A DNA stretch of 64,000 nucleotides from assembly GCA_002104935.1 (NCBI GenBank), contig MCGT01000001.1:1567001-1631000 (forward strand), read 5' to 3'. The position numbers and the translations under genes were made by a program. The DNA comes from Hesseltinella vesiculosa (Eukaryota > Mucoromycota > Mucoromycetes > Mucorales > Cunninghamellaceae). Within the stretch, counting starts at the first letter, position 1. Each line of letters opens with the position of its first letter. Shown one piece after another: positions 36,874 to 50,239 of the stretch. Below the pieces are notes generated by a model. It was not told where the DNA came from. It saw nothing but the letters and a program-made list of their open reading frames with translations, and made no database searches.

Positions 36874-38248
36874 CTGGTAGGCAGCTGGTTTTGAATTTAA
36901 AGGACCAATGACAAGGCCCGCTGGGTCGAGCCACCGGTATATTTCACTTTTCAAAATACCCTTCTCCACCGTCCTGAAAACTGCTTTCCTCGCTGCGCCA
37001 ATAACCAAGCTGTGCTTGTCGGGCTCACTTGGAAAAGCACACCATGCCAAATGAACACTTTATGATATCATTCTTCTTAATTATTTCCCTCTCCACTTCG
37101 CGACCAAAGAATCCAAAGGTTTTTCTCATTTCATTTTTGCCCGGAATCCCGGAAAGGGTCCATGTAGATTGCATGCATGACCTTGATCCTTTTTGTCAAA
37201 TGTATAGGTGGCTGTTGCACAAATGTTGGTTGGTTTTTTTTTTTTACTGATTTCACGGAAACAAACAAAAAAAAAAACTGGCCATGGTATAGGTGGCGTT
37301 GTACAAACCCCCATGCCCTGCGAAGTCACACAAAGAAGCCAAGTCAACAGCTCCGATGACCCATCATGGAACTCTGGTCTTCTGTGCCTTTTTTTTTCAT
37401 CATCAGACCTCACTCGCACTCGTCCTTGCTCACACTTTTATCCCTGGATACTTGACTGGTCAATGCACCAGGTGGTCCGGTCAGCTTTTTTTTTTCTAGC
37501 GACTTGAGAAAGGCGGCAGAGGGGCCGAGCAAGTCTTAAAATTAGGATGCAAATATACTTGGGAGGGTATTAAAGCAAAGATCCTATTTTTCAACTTGTA
37601 TTTCTTTTAGAATTCTTTTTCCCCAAACTTCGGAAGAATAAAAAAAACAGGTGCAAAAAAGAGGCTCACAACTTTAAAAAAACTCACTCGTTTCACAACT
37701 GATTTCCCTCGGACCTGCTTTATTTTTTATGCTTTGGCCAGTGTCATTCGTTCTGTGCCAAAAATTTTCTTGTTTATATTATTTCTTCGTCTCCATATGT
37801 CAGAGCTATAGAACTCGGAGGAAAAAAAAAGAAAGGTGCTGATTGGCCATGTCCATGGTGCTCTTTTTTCCACGCACGCATTCATTTCCTTCCATTTCCC
37901 TTTTTTTATTTTTTTGATTGGTGAAACAGATGCATGGCATTGACTTTTTTTTTTTCTTGGATGACATGGGGTTTGATCAACCACTTTTGACGGAAAAAAA
38001 AACCACACACCAGGCCCGTTGTCACGGTGCAAGCCATGTTATTAATGCAAAAAAGAGAGACGGATTTTTTTTTTACTCGTTTTTTTTTTTTTTAATTCTT
38101 TTTCATTGTTCTTCTCTATTGAAAAGGAAAAACTTGAAACTCAAAATACCTTTTTTTTATACGCCTTTGTACCCCACCATCCTCTTTTGCCACGACACAC
38201 GAGAGAAAAAAGAGAGTCTTTGATAGCACACTTTTTTTCTAGACAAAG
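36874..38248. other. Divergent intergenic region
   Basis: About 1.4 kb between divergent allantoicase and phosphodiesterase genes; contains both promoters. Pyrimidine tracts precede the phosphodiesterase start. Open frames here are short and compositionally noncoding. Confidence 0.55.
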
Positions 38249-40883
38249 ATGAACCCCAGCCAGTGTCACATCCTCGTGATCACCGACAATGAAGCCTCAG
38301 ATCGATCGTTATCATTGCTCCATAAGATTTTCAACTATGGTAAGTCCGGTGGAAAATGCATTGGAAAATGAATAGCCAAAGAGACTCACCTACCTTTTTT
38401 TAAAAAAAGTATTTTACGTCCCGAGCAGTCGAGATGTTGAACAGACCCTCGATTTACTTCGTCGGCATCAGAAAAAAAATTTATCGACGCTGATCCTCAT
38501 TGACGCTCAAACCTACACCGAAGACACCCTATTTTCTACCATGGCCGAATTCCAACAAGCCGTCAGGCAACTTGATAATCCTACATTACACACCGCCATG
38601 GGTAAGTCATCGTCATAGAAATAAAAAAAAACACCGCTGACAGTTTCCTTTTTTGCAGTTGTCTATTCCTCGGAAACCTCGGCTCAATTCATGTCAAAAT
38701 GCCTTGATCATGGCGCCATTGACTATATTGTCAAACCACTGTCGTCCCATATCGTCAGCACCATCTACTTGGTAACATCGCCTGAGGGATAAAAGCCATA
38801 CTCATCTCGCTTCGTTTTTTAAGAATTTGACTCGATTTAGATTGCAGCAGCGCAGTCGACTAAAAGGCGGCAGTGACATCCCCAGTCATAAAACGGTGGA
38901 CAATTCAGTGTTTTCCAACATATTCCATAACAACATTTGGTCTGCCTTCTTTTACCGTCTCTTGACTATCTACGACTTTTCCCTGGACACCACGCCCAGC
39001 GTGCCAAAGTAGTCTACCAATGAAAAAATGACTGTCTTCCAACTCCTCTTTTATTTCCAGAGAAAATGGCATCCACTCGGCTTATATTCGAAAGGACATG
39101 AAGCAGATCAAGTCCATACTATGTGAACAACAAACGTAAGCGCCTCTCTCTCTCTCAAAAAAAAAAGCAACCGCTTAACTCAGTTCTTCATTTTTTTTTT
39201 AAAAAAAAAAAAAAAAAAAAGACAAATCGCCTCAACACTGAAATGGACGTTGAGCAGATGGGATTTTGCGCCGTTTAAATTCTCACAAACCGAATTGATG
39301 CAATGTGCCTTTTTTATGCTGAAGCAAGCTCTCGCACTGCCTGGACTGGAGCACATCAACATTATGGATGGTAGGGCAAAAAGCACAAGGATGCCCGCTG
39401 GCATGCTCACTCTTTTTGACTTCGCGACAGACTCCCTTTATGACTTTTTGCTGGACGTGGCCAACATGTATCATGAATTAAATCCGTATCACAATTTCCA
39501 GCATGCTGTGGATGTGATGCAGTCGACCTATTATTTCCTCTGCCGGATGGGGGTGATCCAGCCCATGGATCCCGCGGCCTACAAGGACGACCTTGAAACG
39601 CAGCTCAGCACCTACAAAAACGAGCAGAAACTCAAGGAGCTGCGTGGCGCATGCCCGTGGATGATCAACAATGGCCGCATCAGTGAGATGTTTACATCCA
39701 TCGATGTCTTGGCTTTACTTTTTGCAAGTCTAGGCCATGACATCGGCCACCCTGGTCTGACCAACATGTTTTTGGTACGGCTGCCAAAAAGCTCCGCCAG
39801 CGCTCAATTTTTTTTTTTCAGGTACGCACAAGCAATCCCTTGGCGATGCTATACAACGATCGCTCGGTGCTGGAAAACTTCCATGCAACGGTATTTTTCA
39901 ATATTTTGCAATACCATGGATTCCGTAGCAACGGCGGCTGGCTGTCACCCCAGGATTTTGTCCGCTTTCGCTCTGTGATTGTCCAAAGCATCCTTGCCAC
40001 CGACATGGGTCTCCATGACGAGTACGTCCGCCGCATCCAAGAATTAAAAACAATCATCAACAATTCTCCTGTCGATCCTTCCCTTACCAACCTTGTGGAG
40101 CCCAAAGTGCTGCTCATCTGTGGCTCCCTGATCAAATGTGCCGACATTAGCAACTGCGTAAGCCAGAAAGCCAAAGACATTACCCGCAACTCCATGGCTC
40201 TTTTTTTTTTTTTGGGCAGGCGCGGCCATTCCATTTGGCAAAACGATGGGCTAAGATTCTCAAAGAAGAGTTTAGTGAACAGGGTGACTTGGAAAAGTGC
40301 CTGGGCCTGCCTGTGCTGCCATTTCTCGATCGCGAGCAGATCGGCCTGGCCCAATTCCAGCTGGATTTCAAAAGGACAAGTGCCGCCAAGCTCTTTGAAA
40401 GCGTGGCCGACATCATCCCTGGTAGGAGAATCTAGGCAATAAGAAAAAATCGGCTGACACTCTTTTTTTCCACCAGACATGCAATATTCGGTTGTCATTT
40501 TGAAAGCCAACTGTGATGCATGGCAAGTGATTTTGGACCGGAAAGATCTAAAGGACAGCACAGGCGTCAGTGTGGACGACGAGCTAGAACAGCAAGAGAA
40601 GGTGACTGAGAACAGCGATCCACCTGGTACTGTCGCTCCGTGCGAATCGCCTAATAATGCTAGTCGTTCCATTCAAGACAGCCCGCTTATTACTAGCAGG
40701 CAACAGACTCAAGACAGCCACCCAGCACCAGCCCAGCCGTTAGAACAACAACTAGACACCTCCCAGCCGCCAACGGCGCCGCCGGCCACCGTTGCTCCCT
40801 TTCCCTCATCTGCCCCTGATGATCCTGCCGGCAAAAAACTCACCAAGAAGCAACGGCGCAAAAACAAATGCCAGGTTCAATGA
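38249..40883 (+). CDS. Class I cyclic-nucleotide phosphodiesterase with receiver domain and CaaX end
   Basis: Ten exons (38249-38339, 38410-38601, 38659-38771, 38824-39008, 39061-39135, 39222-39370, 39431-39774, 39822-40157, 40220-40421, 40477-40883) give 697 aa. Residues 6-135 read as a response-regulator receiver: acidic pair HILVITDN (D13), phosphoacceptor LILIDAQ (D62), VVYSSE (S98) and DYIVKPL (K120). The catalytic HD domain follows with NPYHNFQHAVDVM, LFASLGHDIGHPGLTN, LENFHATVFFNIL and ICGSLIKCADISN, which hold the metal-binding His and Asp residues of class I phosphodiesterases. It should hydrolyse cAMP or cGMP. The C-terminal 110 residues are Gln/Pro-rich and end KKLTKKQRRKNKCQVQ, a polybasic stretch plus CaaX box. 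Intron 6 (39371-39430) is stop-free and in frame, so it could instead be coding. Confidence 0.9.
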
Positions 40884-41454
40884 CGGTCATCTTCGAATAC
40901 CCCCCCCCTCTCTCACATTTCTCATTCTGTAATACGGTCCCCTGTCGGCCAATCCCTCGACTACATAATTAAAAATGATGCTCTGTTACGGCCAGGCGAA
41001 AGTGAGTGAGGCGCTTAGTACACTAACCACATCCAGGCGAAGGGCGGTCATGCTGAAAATGGAGGTGTCAGGAACCGTCGGATTTTGAAATGTTTTGCGG
41101 GTCATTTTTTTTTCTCCGTTTTTTTTGGCAGAGGCATCCGAGGGGTCAAAATTCATTGTGCAAGAAGTGGGCTGGGTGACCATGGCGGTTCAACTTGATA
41201 TTTTCAGTATCCATGTGCTTGGCGAGATTGTGTATCTATGAAAAATCTCACAGTGATCCATTTGCTCAAAAGCGGCCGCTGACATTTTATCTTTTTTCGA
41301 AAAGCCCAAGGCGACCGCCCTTGCCAACCTGGACAAACATCCTCTTTCCTCTCCTATTTGAATCATGAACTTTAGGCATGACGGATGACGACCATCCTGA
41401 CAGTATGTTTTTACATATTTATTCTATCAAATCTAGCAAACTAAATCCCTCTGA
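40884..41454. other. Convergent intergenic region
   Basis: Between the convergent phosphodiesterase and AIF stops. A plausible terminator area with AATTAAAAATG near 40966. No gene seen. Confidence 0.6.
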
Positions 41455-43589
41455 TCAGTGTTCGTTGCTGTAAAGATCAAACCTAACAAAAAAAAAAAAT
41501 GGTGAGCCCAAAGCGAGAAGAGCGAGCTGCAAACGGATCTGCTTACTTGTTCAACAGACCATCGATCTTGTCCGAGGTCAAACCAGCATCGACGATGTCA
41601 CGGGCTTCTTGCACTTTGCCAAACACGTTGAACAACACCAAACCAACGATCTTGCGATCCCGCACATAAAACACCAGGCCCTTGCCGAACTAATTCAAAA
41701 GGAAAGGTCAGCGGCGTGTGTATTTTTTTTGGGGGGGGTCACCTTTTCATCGGCAAGCGAGGGACTGGCTTTGGGAGGAGCGACAGCGGATTCAGAGGAA
41801 GTTTGGTGGCGGTGGGGTTCTTGAGGGGCCGAGGCTGGGGTGTCTTGGTCGGTAGACTTGGCCCAGACAGAAATAGTGGAGAGCTGGGCGTCGATGAGGC
41901 CGACGGCTTCATAGCCGACTTCGGGGCCAAGGTCGGACCAGAACATGGATTGGTGACGGTAGGGCTTGACACGGGCGGGCTCGACCATGTTCAGACCGGC
42001 GTGGCGGCCGCTCAGCACAGCATGATCGTGGTGTTCGATGCGGCGGCGGCCCAGCTGGATATCGTGGAAGGACACCATATCGCCGGCCACATACACGTCC
42101 TTGCGGGCTTCCAGTTCAGCATTGACCATCACACCAGCGCGTTGCTCGTCGATTTCCAAGCCAGCATCGCGGGCCAGGTCCACACGGGGCTCGATGCCCA
42201 CAGCCACCACGACATGGTCGACTTGCAGTTCCTCGGAACCGGCATTCAAGGAGAGATGCACCTTGCCGTCTTGCACTTGCAGACCGTCAATCACGTTGTT
42301 TGTCTTGACATCCACGCCCACTAGCGTGCAAGAAGGATAAGCAATCCTGGTCATGTGCGGGTCTCTCGGTCGATCACTTACAGTTGCGCACCCGGCTGGT
42401 GGTCCATTTGGTCAAGTATGAAGGGAAGACATTGGCCATGTTACCATCTATTTGATAGTCAACGTCAGTGGTTTTTCTTTTCTTTTTTCGTTTACCTTCA
42501 GGGAAGATTTGGGTGATTTGGATATCGGGTTGTTTGGAGGCACGGTTGGCCAAGGCAACAGCGAGCTCGGACCCGAGGAAGCCGCCTCCGATGACAGCAA
42601 TGCGGGCGCCGGAGTGCACAACCTTGTCCAATTTTTTGAGATCGTCGATCGTACGGAAGGTGGTGATTTGATCGGATTCAGGCTGTTGGGGCAATTTCTT
42701 GGGCGTGCCGCCGGTGGCCAGTAAGACCTGGAGGAGACGATGCGTCAGTCAGGCGACATGGTGAAGAGGGAGGGGGGGTACCTTATTATAGAAAATGACG
42801 CTGCCATCGGCCAGGGTAACGGTGTGATCTTCAACGTTCAACTTGGTCACAGGCTTGTTCAGGAGCAGCTTGATCTTTTCACTTTCGACGTCGGAGCCTG
42901 AGGCATCATCCAGGATTTCATACAGGCTGTCGTCTTGGTAGAACACACTGCGTTCGGTGCCTTGCCACTAAAAGAGAAAGAGTGAGAAAGAGTAGACAGG
43001 CATGAGGCACTTACGTCTTTGAAGCGCAAGGTGGTGGCCACGTCAGGATCCTCTGAGAACCAGATTTCCTTGGAAAGAGGCGGGCGCATGTACGGTGCCA
43101 CAGACTCGTCTCCAATGATAATCACCTAAGCATCGGGTCAGACGAGTAAAAAAAAAAAAATAGCGTGAATAGGCTGGACGTTGCCTCGGCCATGGTGGAC
43201 ATGTTTTTTTTTACGTTGGCCAAGGGGTCCTTTTCCTTGATAGCTTGAGCAGCAGCAAACGAGGCAGTACCGGCGCCAATCAAGATGTAGGGTTTCTGGA
43301 TCTTTTTCTTTTTGGGTACTTCTGGTTCGGCAGCAACAGGCGTAGGCGTTACAGGTTGGAGAGGTTGAAGAGGTTGGTGTTCGACCTGGCTGACTTTCTT
43401 TTGTTTGGGAGGAGGCGATGTCAGGTGGAAAAGCAATGGCCCAAACACCAACAAGGAACCAATGGCCCAAGGTGTTGAGGATGATGCATGGGAAGCAGGC
43501 GAGCTGTAGGCACGTGTCGTGCGCAGAGCTGGTCTGGACAAGGCGACGGCAGACCGTCGAGCAGATGCACGTAAAGCAGCGGAAATCAT
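41455..43589 (-). CDS. AIF1: Apoptosis-inducing factor, mitochondrial (AIFM1-like)
   Basis: Eight exons (43589-43215, 43125-43015, 42967-42782, 42727-42496, 42447-42382, 42320-41743, 41689-41547, 41482-41455) give 572 aa. The N-terminus [20 protein letters not shown] is an Arg/Ser/Ala-rich mitochondrial presequence followed by a membrane segment ([16 protein letters not shown]), so the protein likely anchors in the inner membrane. FAD Rossmann motif: [17 protein letters not shown]; then [26 protein letters not shown], and the NAD(P) site [23 protein letters not shown]-ribityl region [13 protein letters not shown]. The C-terminal AIF domain ([20 protein letters not shown]) is interrupted by a Pro/Ser-rich insert, as in AIF. 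It resembles animal AIFM1 more than yeast Aif1. Role: NAD(P)H oxidoreductase, complex I biogenesis, cell death. Confidence 0.92.
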
Positions 43590-44325
43590 ACGGATAAAGC
43601 AAAAGTGAAAAAAAAAAGAAAAGGGATAGCCAGGGTGGTGGCGGACAAAAAAGCGACCAGCGGGCCAATTGAAGCTCACGCTTGACACGACAAAAAGTGC
43701 GCTGCACTTTTTTTTGTTTTTTCTTCTTTTTTCTCCCTCAATCCATCTACATATCAGTAAGTGTATCAGCATCCATCCATCCTATAGATAGATGATGGCT
43801 GACAAGGATTCTTTTTTCTAGTGAGAGATAAGTGGAAGAAGAAAAGACAAAGACGTCTCAAGGTAAGACGAGATGGATGGAAAGCGAATTTTATTTCTTT
43901 TGGCTGACATTCTTTCTTTAGGCCAAGAGAAAGAAGATGAGAGCTCGCTCCAAATAAGCAGCTTGGCTGTTCAGTCGTGACATCATTCATCAAGGGTTGT
44001 CGATCATGGCTTGGCTGGAACGGTGGAACACAATCCCTCTTTACAACTTGGACTTTCCATGGAAAACCTGGGCCAATTCCCTCTCCTTTCTGTTCATGCT
44101 GGTTGAATCAATTTTTTAATGCTTGGTGTTCATGACACACTCCCCACAATAAAAGAAGAAAATACCCTTGTATTGTTCTTTTTGTTTAACTTTCACCTGT
44201 CGTGTCCATGCACGTGTCTACGCTTTCAAAAGAACGAGTAGCGGGCCGAAAAGGTCGTTTTTTTTTTTTTCCTTTCCTTTTTTGAAGCTCCTTTTTTTTT
44301 TTTTTTCTTGTGTTGTGAAAAGAAA
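43590..44325. other. Divergent intergenic region AIF/GCN5
   Basis: 736 bp holding both promoters. T-runs at 44259-44270 and 44292-44306 lie just upstream of the GCN5 start. No gene seen. Confidence 0.6.
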
Positions 44326-46474
<2,149 letters not shown>

Positions 46475-46756
46475 CAACCTTTCATTTTCTCACATTCCCA
46501 AATACCAAGTAACCTGATTTTTTTTTTTTTGTTGTTGTTGCCACCCCCCTTCCTGTAGATACTTTAAATAAACGCTGATTATTTTTGGGCATCAGCTTTC
46601 AACCAGCAAAAACACCTCACTTACCTATGGCTGATATGCAATTGAGGAAAAAAAAAAGGAGCTGCATCCGCACAAAAATGGGCGCTGATCTCCTTAAAAC
46701 CTTGGCTCCATTTTTTTTTTTTATTCCACCTCTTTTTCATTCTCGAACAGTGACAG

Positions 46757-47712
46757 ATGTCGACAGAGTCTCGAATCGAACTAGTGCTATGGATCAATGA
46801 GTTGCTCCAGCTAAACTATACAAACGTTCGGCAAGCCGGCACTGGTAAAAAAAAAAAAAAAAAAACTCTCTCTACCAATCATTTTATTAAATCCAGGGCG
46901 GTTTTTTTTTATACTCTGTCTGGAAGGGGTGGCCTACTGCCAAATCATGGACTCCATTTACGGTAGGAGAGAAACATAAAGACTCCGCCGCCTGACCAGC
47001 TTAACTAGGCGATGTGCCTCTGACCAAGGTCAAATTCCAATGCCGCCATGAATATGAATTCATTCACAACTTCAAGGTGTTGCAACGAAGCTTTGTCAAG
47101 CACAAGTAAGACCCCGCCCCTCCACCAGGACTGTTGCAGTGTCTCCAGCTTTTTTTTTTTTTTGTGGCTACCGACTTGCTGTGAATAAGAATCGACAAGA
47201 TCATCCCTGTGGAACGCCTAGTCAAATGCGGGTTCCAAGAGAACCTAGCGTTTTTACAATGGATCAAAGGCTATTGGGATCAAATGTATCCAGGTGGCCG
47301 GTATGATGGGGCGGCCCGACGTCAGCAAAGCATCGACAAAACGCAAACCATCTTGCTAGGTGACGCTTATGGCCTGAGTTCGCCGCCCATGAGTACTGTG
47401 GGCCATCGACGTCGACGACACTCCAATGGTTCGATCTCCACCGCAAGTCTCAGCAGCGGCATCACCAGTCCGTCCTTGAACCCACATACCTCTCCCAGCC
47501 TCCGAGATCTGCACCGCCAGCGACAACATCTGCTTCTCGCCATGGATGGGTTCGAAAAAGAGCGCGATTTTTATTTCTCCAAACTTGAAGCCATCGAAGC
47601 CTTCCTTCAAGACCAAGGCCAGAAACTCCAACCGCCCACCTTGTTCAAGCTCCAAACCATCCTGACCTCCCCATCGAACGGCCAACGCCTTGAGGACGAT
47701 GACACCTTTTAG
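46757..47712 (+). CDS. BIM1: Microtubule plus-end protein EB1 (Bim1/Mal3)
   Basis: Four exons (46757-46844, 46927-46962, 47009-47105, 47190-47712) give 247 aa. The calponin-homology domain carries EB1 hallmarks: SRIELVLWINELLQLNYTNV, GVAYCQIMDSIYGDVPLTKV, RHEYEFIHNFKVLQRSF and FLQWIKGYWDQMYPGG. A Ser-rich linker follows (about 130-190), then a coiled-coil EBH domain with ERDFYFSKLEAIEAFLQ. The protein ends EDDDTF, an acidic-aromatic tail like the EEY/F motif that binds CAP-Gly domains. EB1 tracks growing plus ends and recruits SxIP and CAP-Gly partners. Start-to-stop distance to upstream GCN5 is 282 bp; it is convergent with BDF1 (146 bp). Confidence 0.95.
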
Positions 47713-47858
47713 CGCGGCTCCTGCCCTTGTACTCTAAATGCGGTTTGCAGGACTCAAGCGAAGTTCATACAAGAATACAATCGTTTATGAAAGAAAATAA
47801 AAAAACTACCGGTATCAACAATCTCGTCCATTTTTTTTTACTGCACTTGACAAGCACA

Positions 47859-50183
47859 TTAATCTGAACTGCTAGAATCATCGGAGTCTGAACCTGACGA
47901 ACTTTCACTGTCGCTGGAAGATTCTTGCTCGCCTATGGAAAAAAAAAAATGAGCACGACGACTTTTTTCTTTTTTCCTACTAGGGCTTTTACCTTGTTGA
48001 CGAGACATTTGCTTAAGGGCATCTTCCAGGGCTTTGATGCGACGGTCATTTTCGGCCTTCTTTTTGGAGCTCTTGGAGGAGAGAGCACCAGAGGAGTGGG
48101 AGCGGGGCCTTGAGGGCTTGCTGGCCGAGGTTGAACGGGCTACGGAGGCGGAGGAGCGAGGCTTGGGTTTGGGTTTGGGAATCAAACTCTTGCCTGTGAC
48201 AAATTCGTGGAGTTCATGCAGGGTTTTCCGGTCGAGGGCGTCGATATCCAGCACGATTTCTTCCTGGCCCTGGCCATCCAGGTGAGGCATGGAGTTTTGG
48301 ATGATGGTGACGACGGTATTGAGTCGGTCGCCTGACAGGTTGTTGATCCTTTCGCTGAGATCCTTCTTTTGTTCAAACGAGAATTCTGGGAGTTCCTTGG
48401 GCGCAGACACCGACGAGGTGCGGCGGCGTTTGGGGGCGGCATTGGAGACCGAACGTGAACGCCGTTTTTGTCCCGCGTCTTTTTTCTTCGACTTGCTGGG
48501 CCGGCGCTGATGGTGACTGCTTTTGGACGATTTGCGTTTTTCGGATTTAATCGAGGCAATCTGCTGCGAGATGTTGGCAATATGTCGTTCCAATTCAGCA
48601 ATACGGTCGTCTTGTTCTGGAAAACAAAAGGGTCAGGTCACTTGAAGACGAGGCTCTTTTTTTTTTGTGGCGAAACACGTTACCATCATCATCGCTTTCA
48701 GACATGGAATCATCCTCAGAATCCGATCGAAAATTGCTTGCGCGGCGAGTGATGACGTTGGCGGGCTGGCGAGGAGGAGAGGGGGGTGGTGGGGTGGGTT
48801 CGCGCTCGGGCAGCTCTTTCCATTTGTCATCAAAGACCTTTTCGAATTGCTGGGCCATTTTGTGGATGGGCAGGGCGGGAGGATTGTAACGGTAGCAATT
48901 GTTGAACATCAGACGGACGTCGCTTTCAAAATCTTCGGGCGATTCATAGTCACCCTGGGTCAGTTTGCGTTCGATGGTGGAGATATCCATGGGATGGGTG
49001 ACGATTTGTGGATAGTCGGGAATGTTGAGGGCGACATAGTCGACGGGTTGTAAAAACGGATAGGCAAGGTCGCGGTACTTTGTCTTTTTCAGTTCACGGA
49101 TGGCCTGCACACAGAAACGCATCTGCTTGTCCAGTTTGACTCGTCGGCCAGGAATGCTGCCCAGTTGTTCAGGATAGTCCTTGGAAGGAGGTGGGTGGAT
49201 TTCCCGCTTGGGTCGACCATCCTCCATGTGAGGTGAGGAGGCAGACGACAAAGCCTATGAGTGGGGGGTGGTTAAGCCTCCTCTTTCCGTTTCCTAATCA
49301 CACCTGCTTCCTTTACCTTGGAAGGAGGCATTTGACGCAGACTCTTTTCAAAGGCAGATTCGACATTTTGACAGAGCATGGAGACCATCGCTTCAGGCCC
49401 ATTGAATTTATAGCAGTTGTTGAAGAGCAGGCGGATATCCATCACAAAGTCGCCGACATCCAGGTATTCGTTGGCATGCAGTCTGTGTTCTATAGTGGTG
49501 AGATCGATGGGGGTCTTGATGATGTTGGGGTAATCCGGGATATTGAGCTTGACGTAGTCAACAGGGTGTAGAAAAGGCGCCGCGTCACGATGCTTTTTGA
49601 GGTTGCGCATGATGGCCATGCAGTATTTTTGCTGGTCCTTGGTCATGTTGGTCCCGATGACGGTGGAGGTGAAAGGCGAGGGGGTGCGAGAACGTTTTTT
49701 GGTTTGGGTGCCATTGGTGAGCGGTTTGGGTGACGAACCTTCATGGTCGATGATTTCAAAGGTATCACGCTGTATAAGGGCTGGAGCAGGGGAAGCCAGT
49801 GGGTGTGTGGAAAGGTCACTGGTATGATCTAGCTTTTCCTCTTCTCCTTCAGACATCGGCGTGTCCTCTTGTTGTTTGTTCGGCTGGGTCGGTTGAGGTA
49901 ATTGTGATGCTGGTGGTTGGGGTGAAGGCTGTTGATCTTTGGTAGATTCCGTCATGACAACATCGGCTGGGTCAGATGGAGGGCAAGGAGAGGTGGTATG
50001 GGCAGTCAAGTCGGTGGAGGGGGTGACCTGGTCTTGCATGGGTTCATCTTGTCGTGTCATCTTTGCCGAGCTAAAATCATCGTCATTGGCGATATGTTTG
50101 TTGTTTTCCGTTACAGGGGTAAACACCGATACTGGCGATTGCTCTTGTACAACAGGGGCAGAAGTTGTAGGTTGGTCGGTCAT
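47859..50183 (-). CDS. BDF1: BET-family double-bromodomain protein Bdf1
   Basis: Four exons (50183-49317, 49254-48684, 48616-47993, 47932-47859) give 711 aa. The N-terminal 190 residues are Thr/Gln/Pro-rich. Bromodomain 1 contains HRDAAPFLHPVDYVKLNIPD, YPNIIKTPIDLTTIEHRL and LLFNNCYKFN; bromodomain 2 contains LAYPFLQPVDYVALNIPDYP and LMFNNCYRYNPP. Both keep the Asn that binds acetyl-lysine. The extra-terminal (NET) domain is FSFEQKKDLSERINNLSGDR to DIDALDRKTLHELHEFV. The Ser/Lys-rich tail ends in acidic SSSDSESSSGSDSDD repeats. BET proteins bind acetylated H4 and link to TFIID. A CA microsatellite lies 29 nt upstream of the start. Confidence 0.95.
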
Positions 50184-50211
50184 GGTTCTGTTGGCGATGC
50201 CCAAAGGAAAT

Positions 50212-50239
50212 CACACACACACACACACACACACACACA
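50212..50239. repeat. (CA)14 microsatellite in BDF1 leader
   Basis: Uninterrupted CA dinucleotide repeat, 28 nt, in the promoter or 5' leader of BDF1. Confidence 0.95.

Noticed and set aside
36853..37050. 65-aa minus-strand frame upstream of allantoicase
   Set aside because: Located in the promoter and leader and ends in the predicted UTR intron; no similarity seen.
41716..42324. 202-aa plus-strand open frame inside the AIF gene
   Set aside because: It is antisense to AIF exon 6 and arises from its GC-rich codons; the minus-strand product is a clear oxidoreductase.
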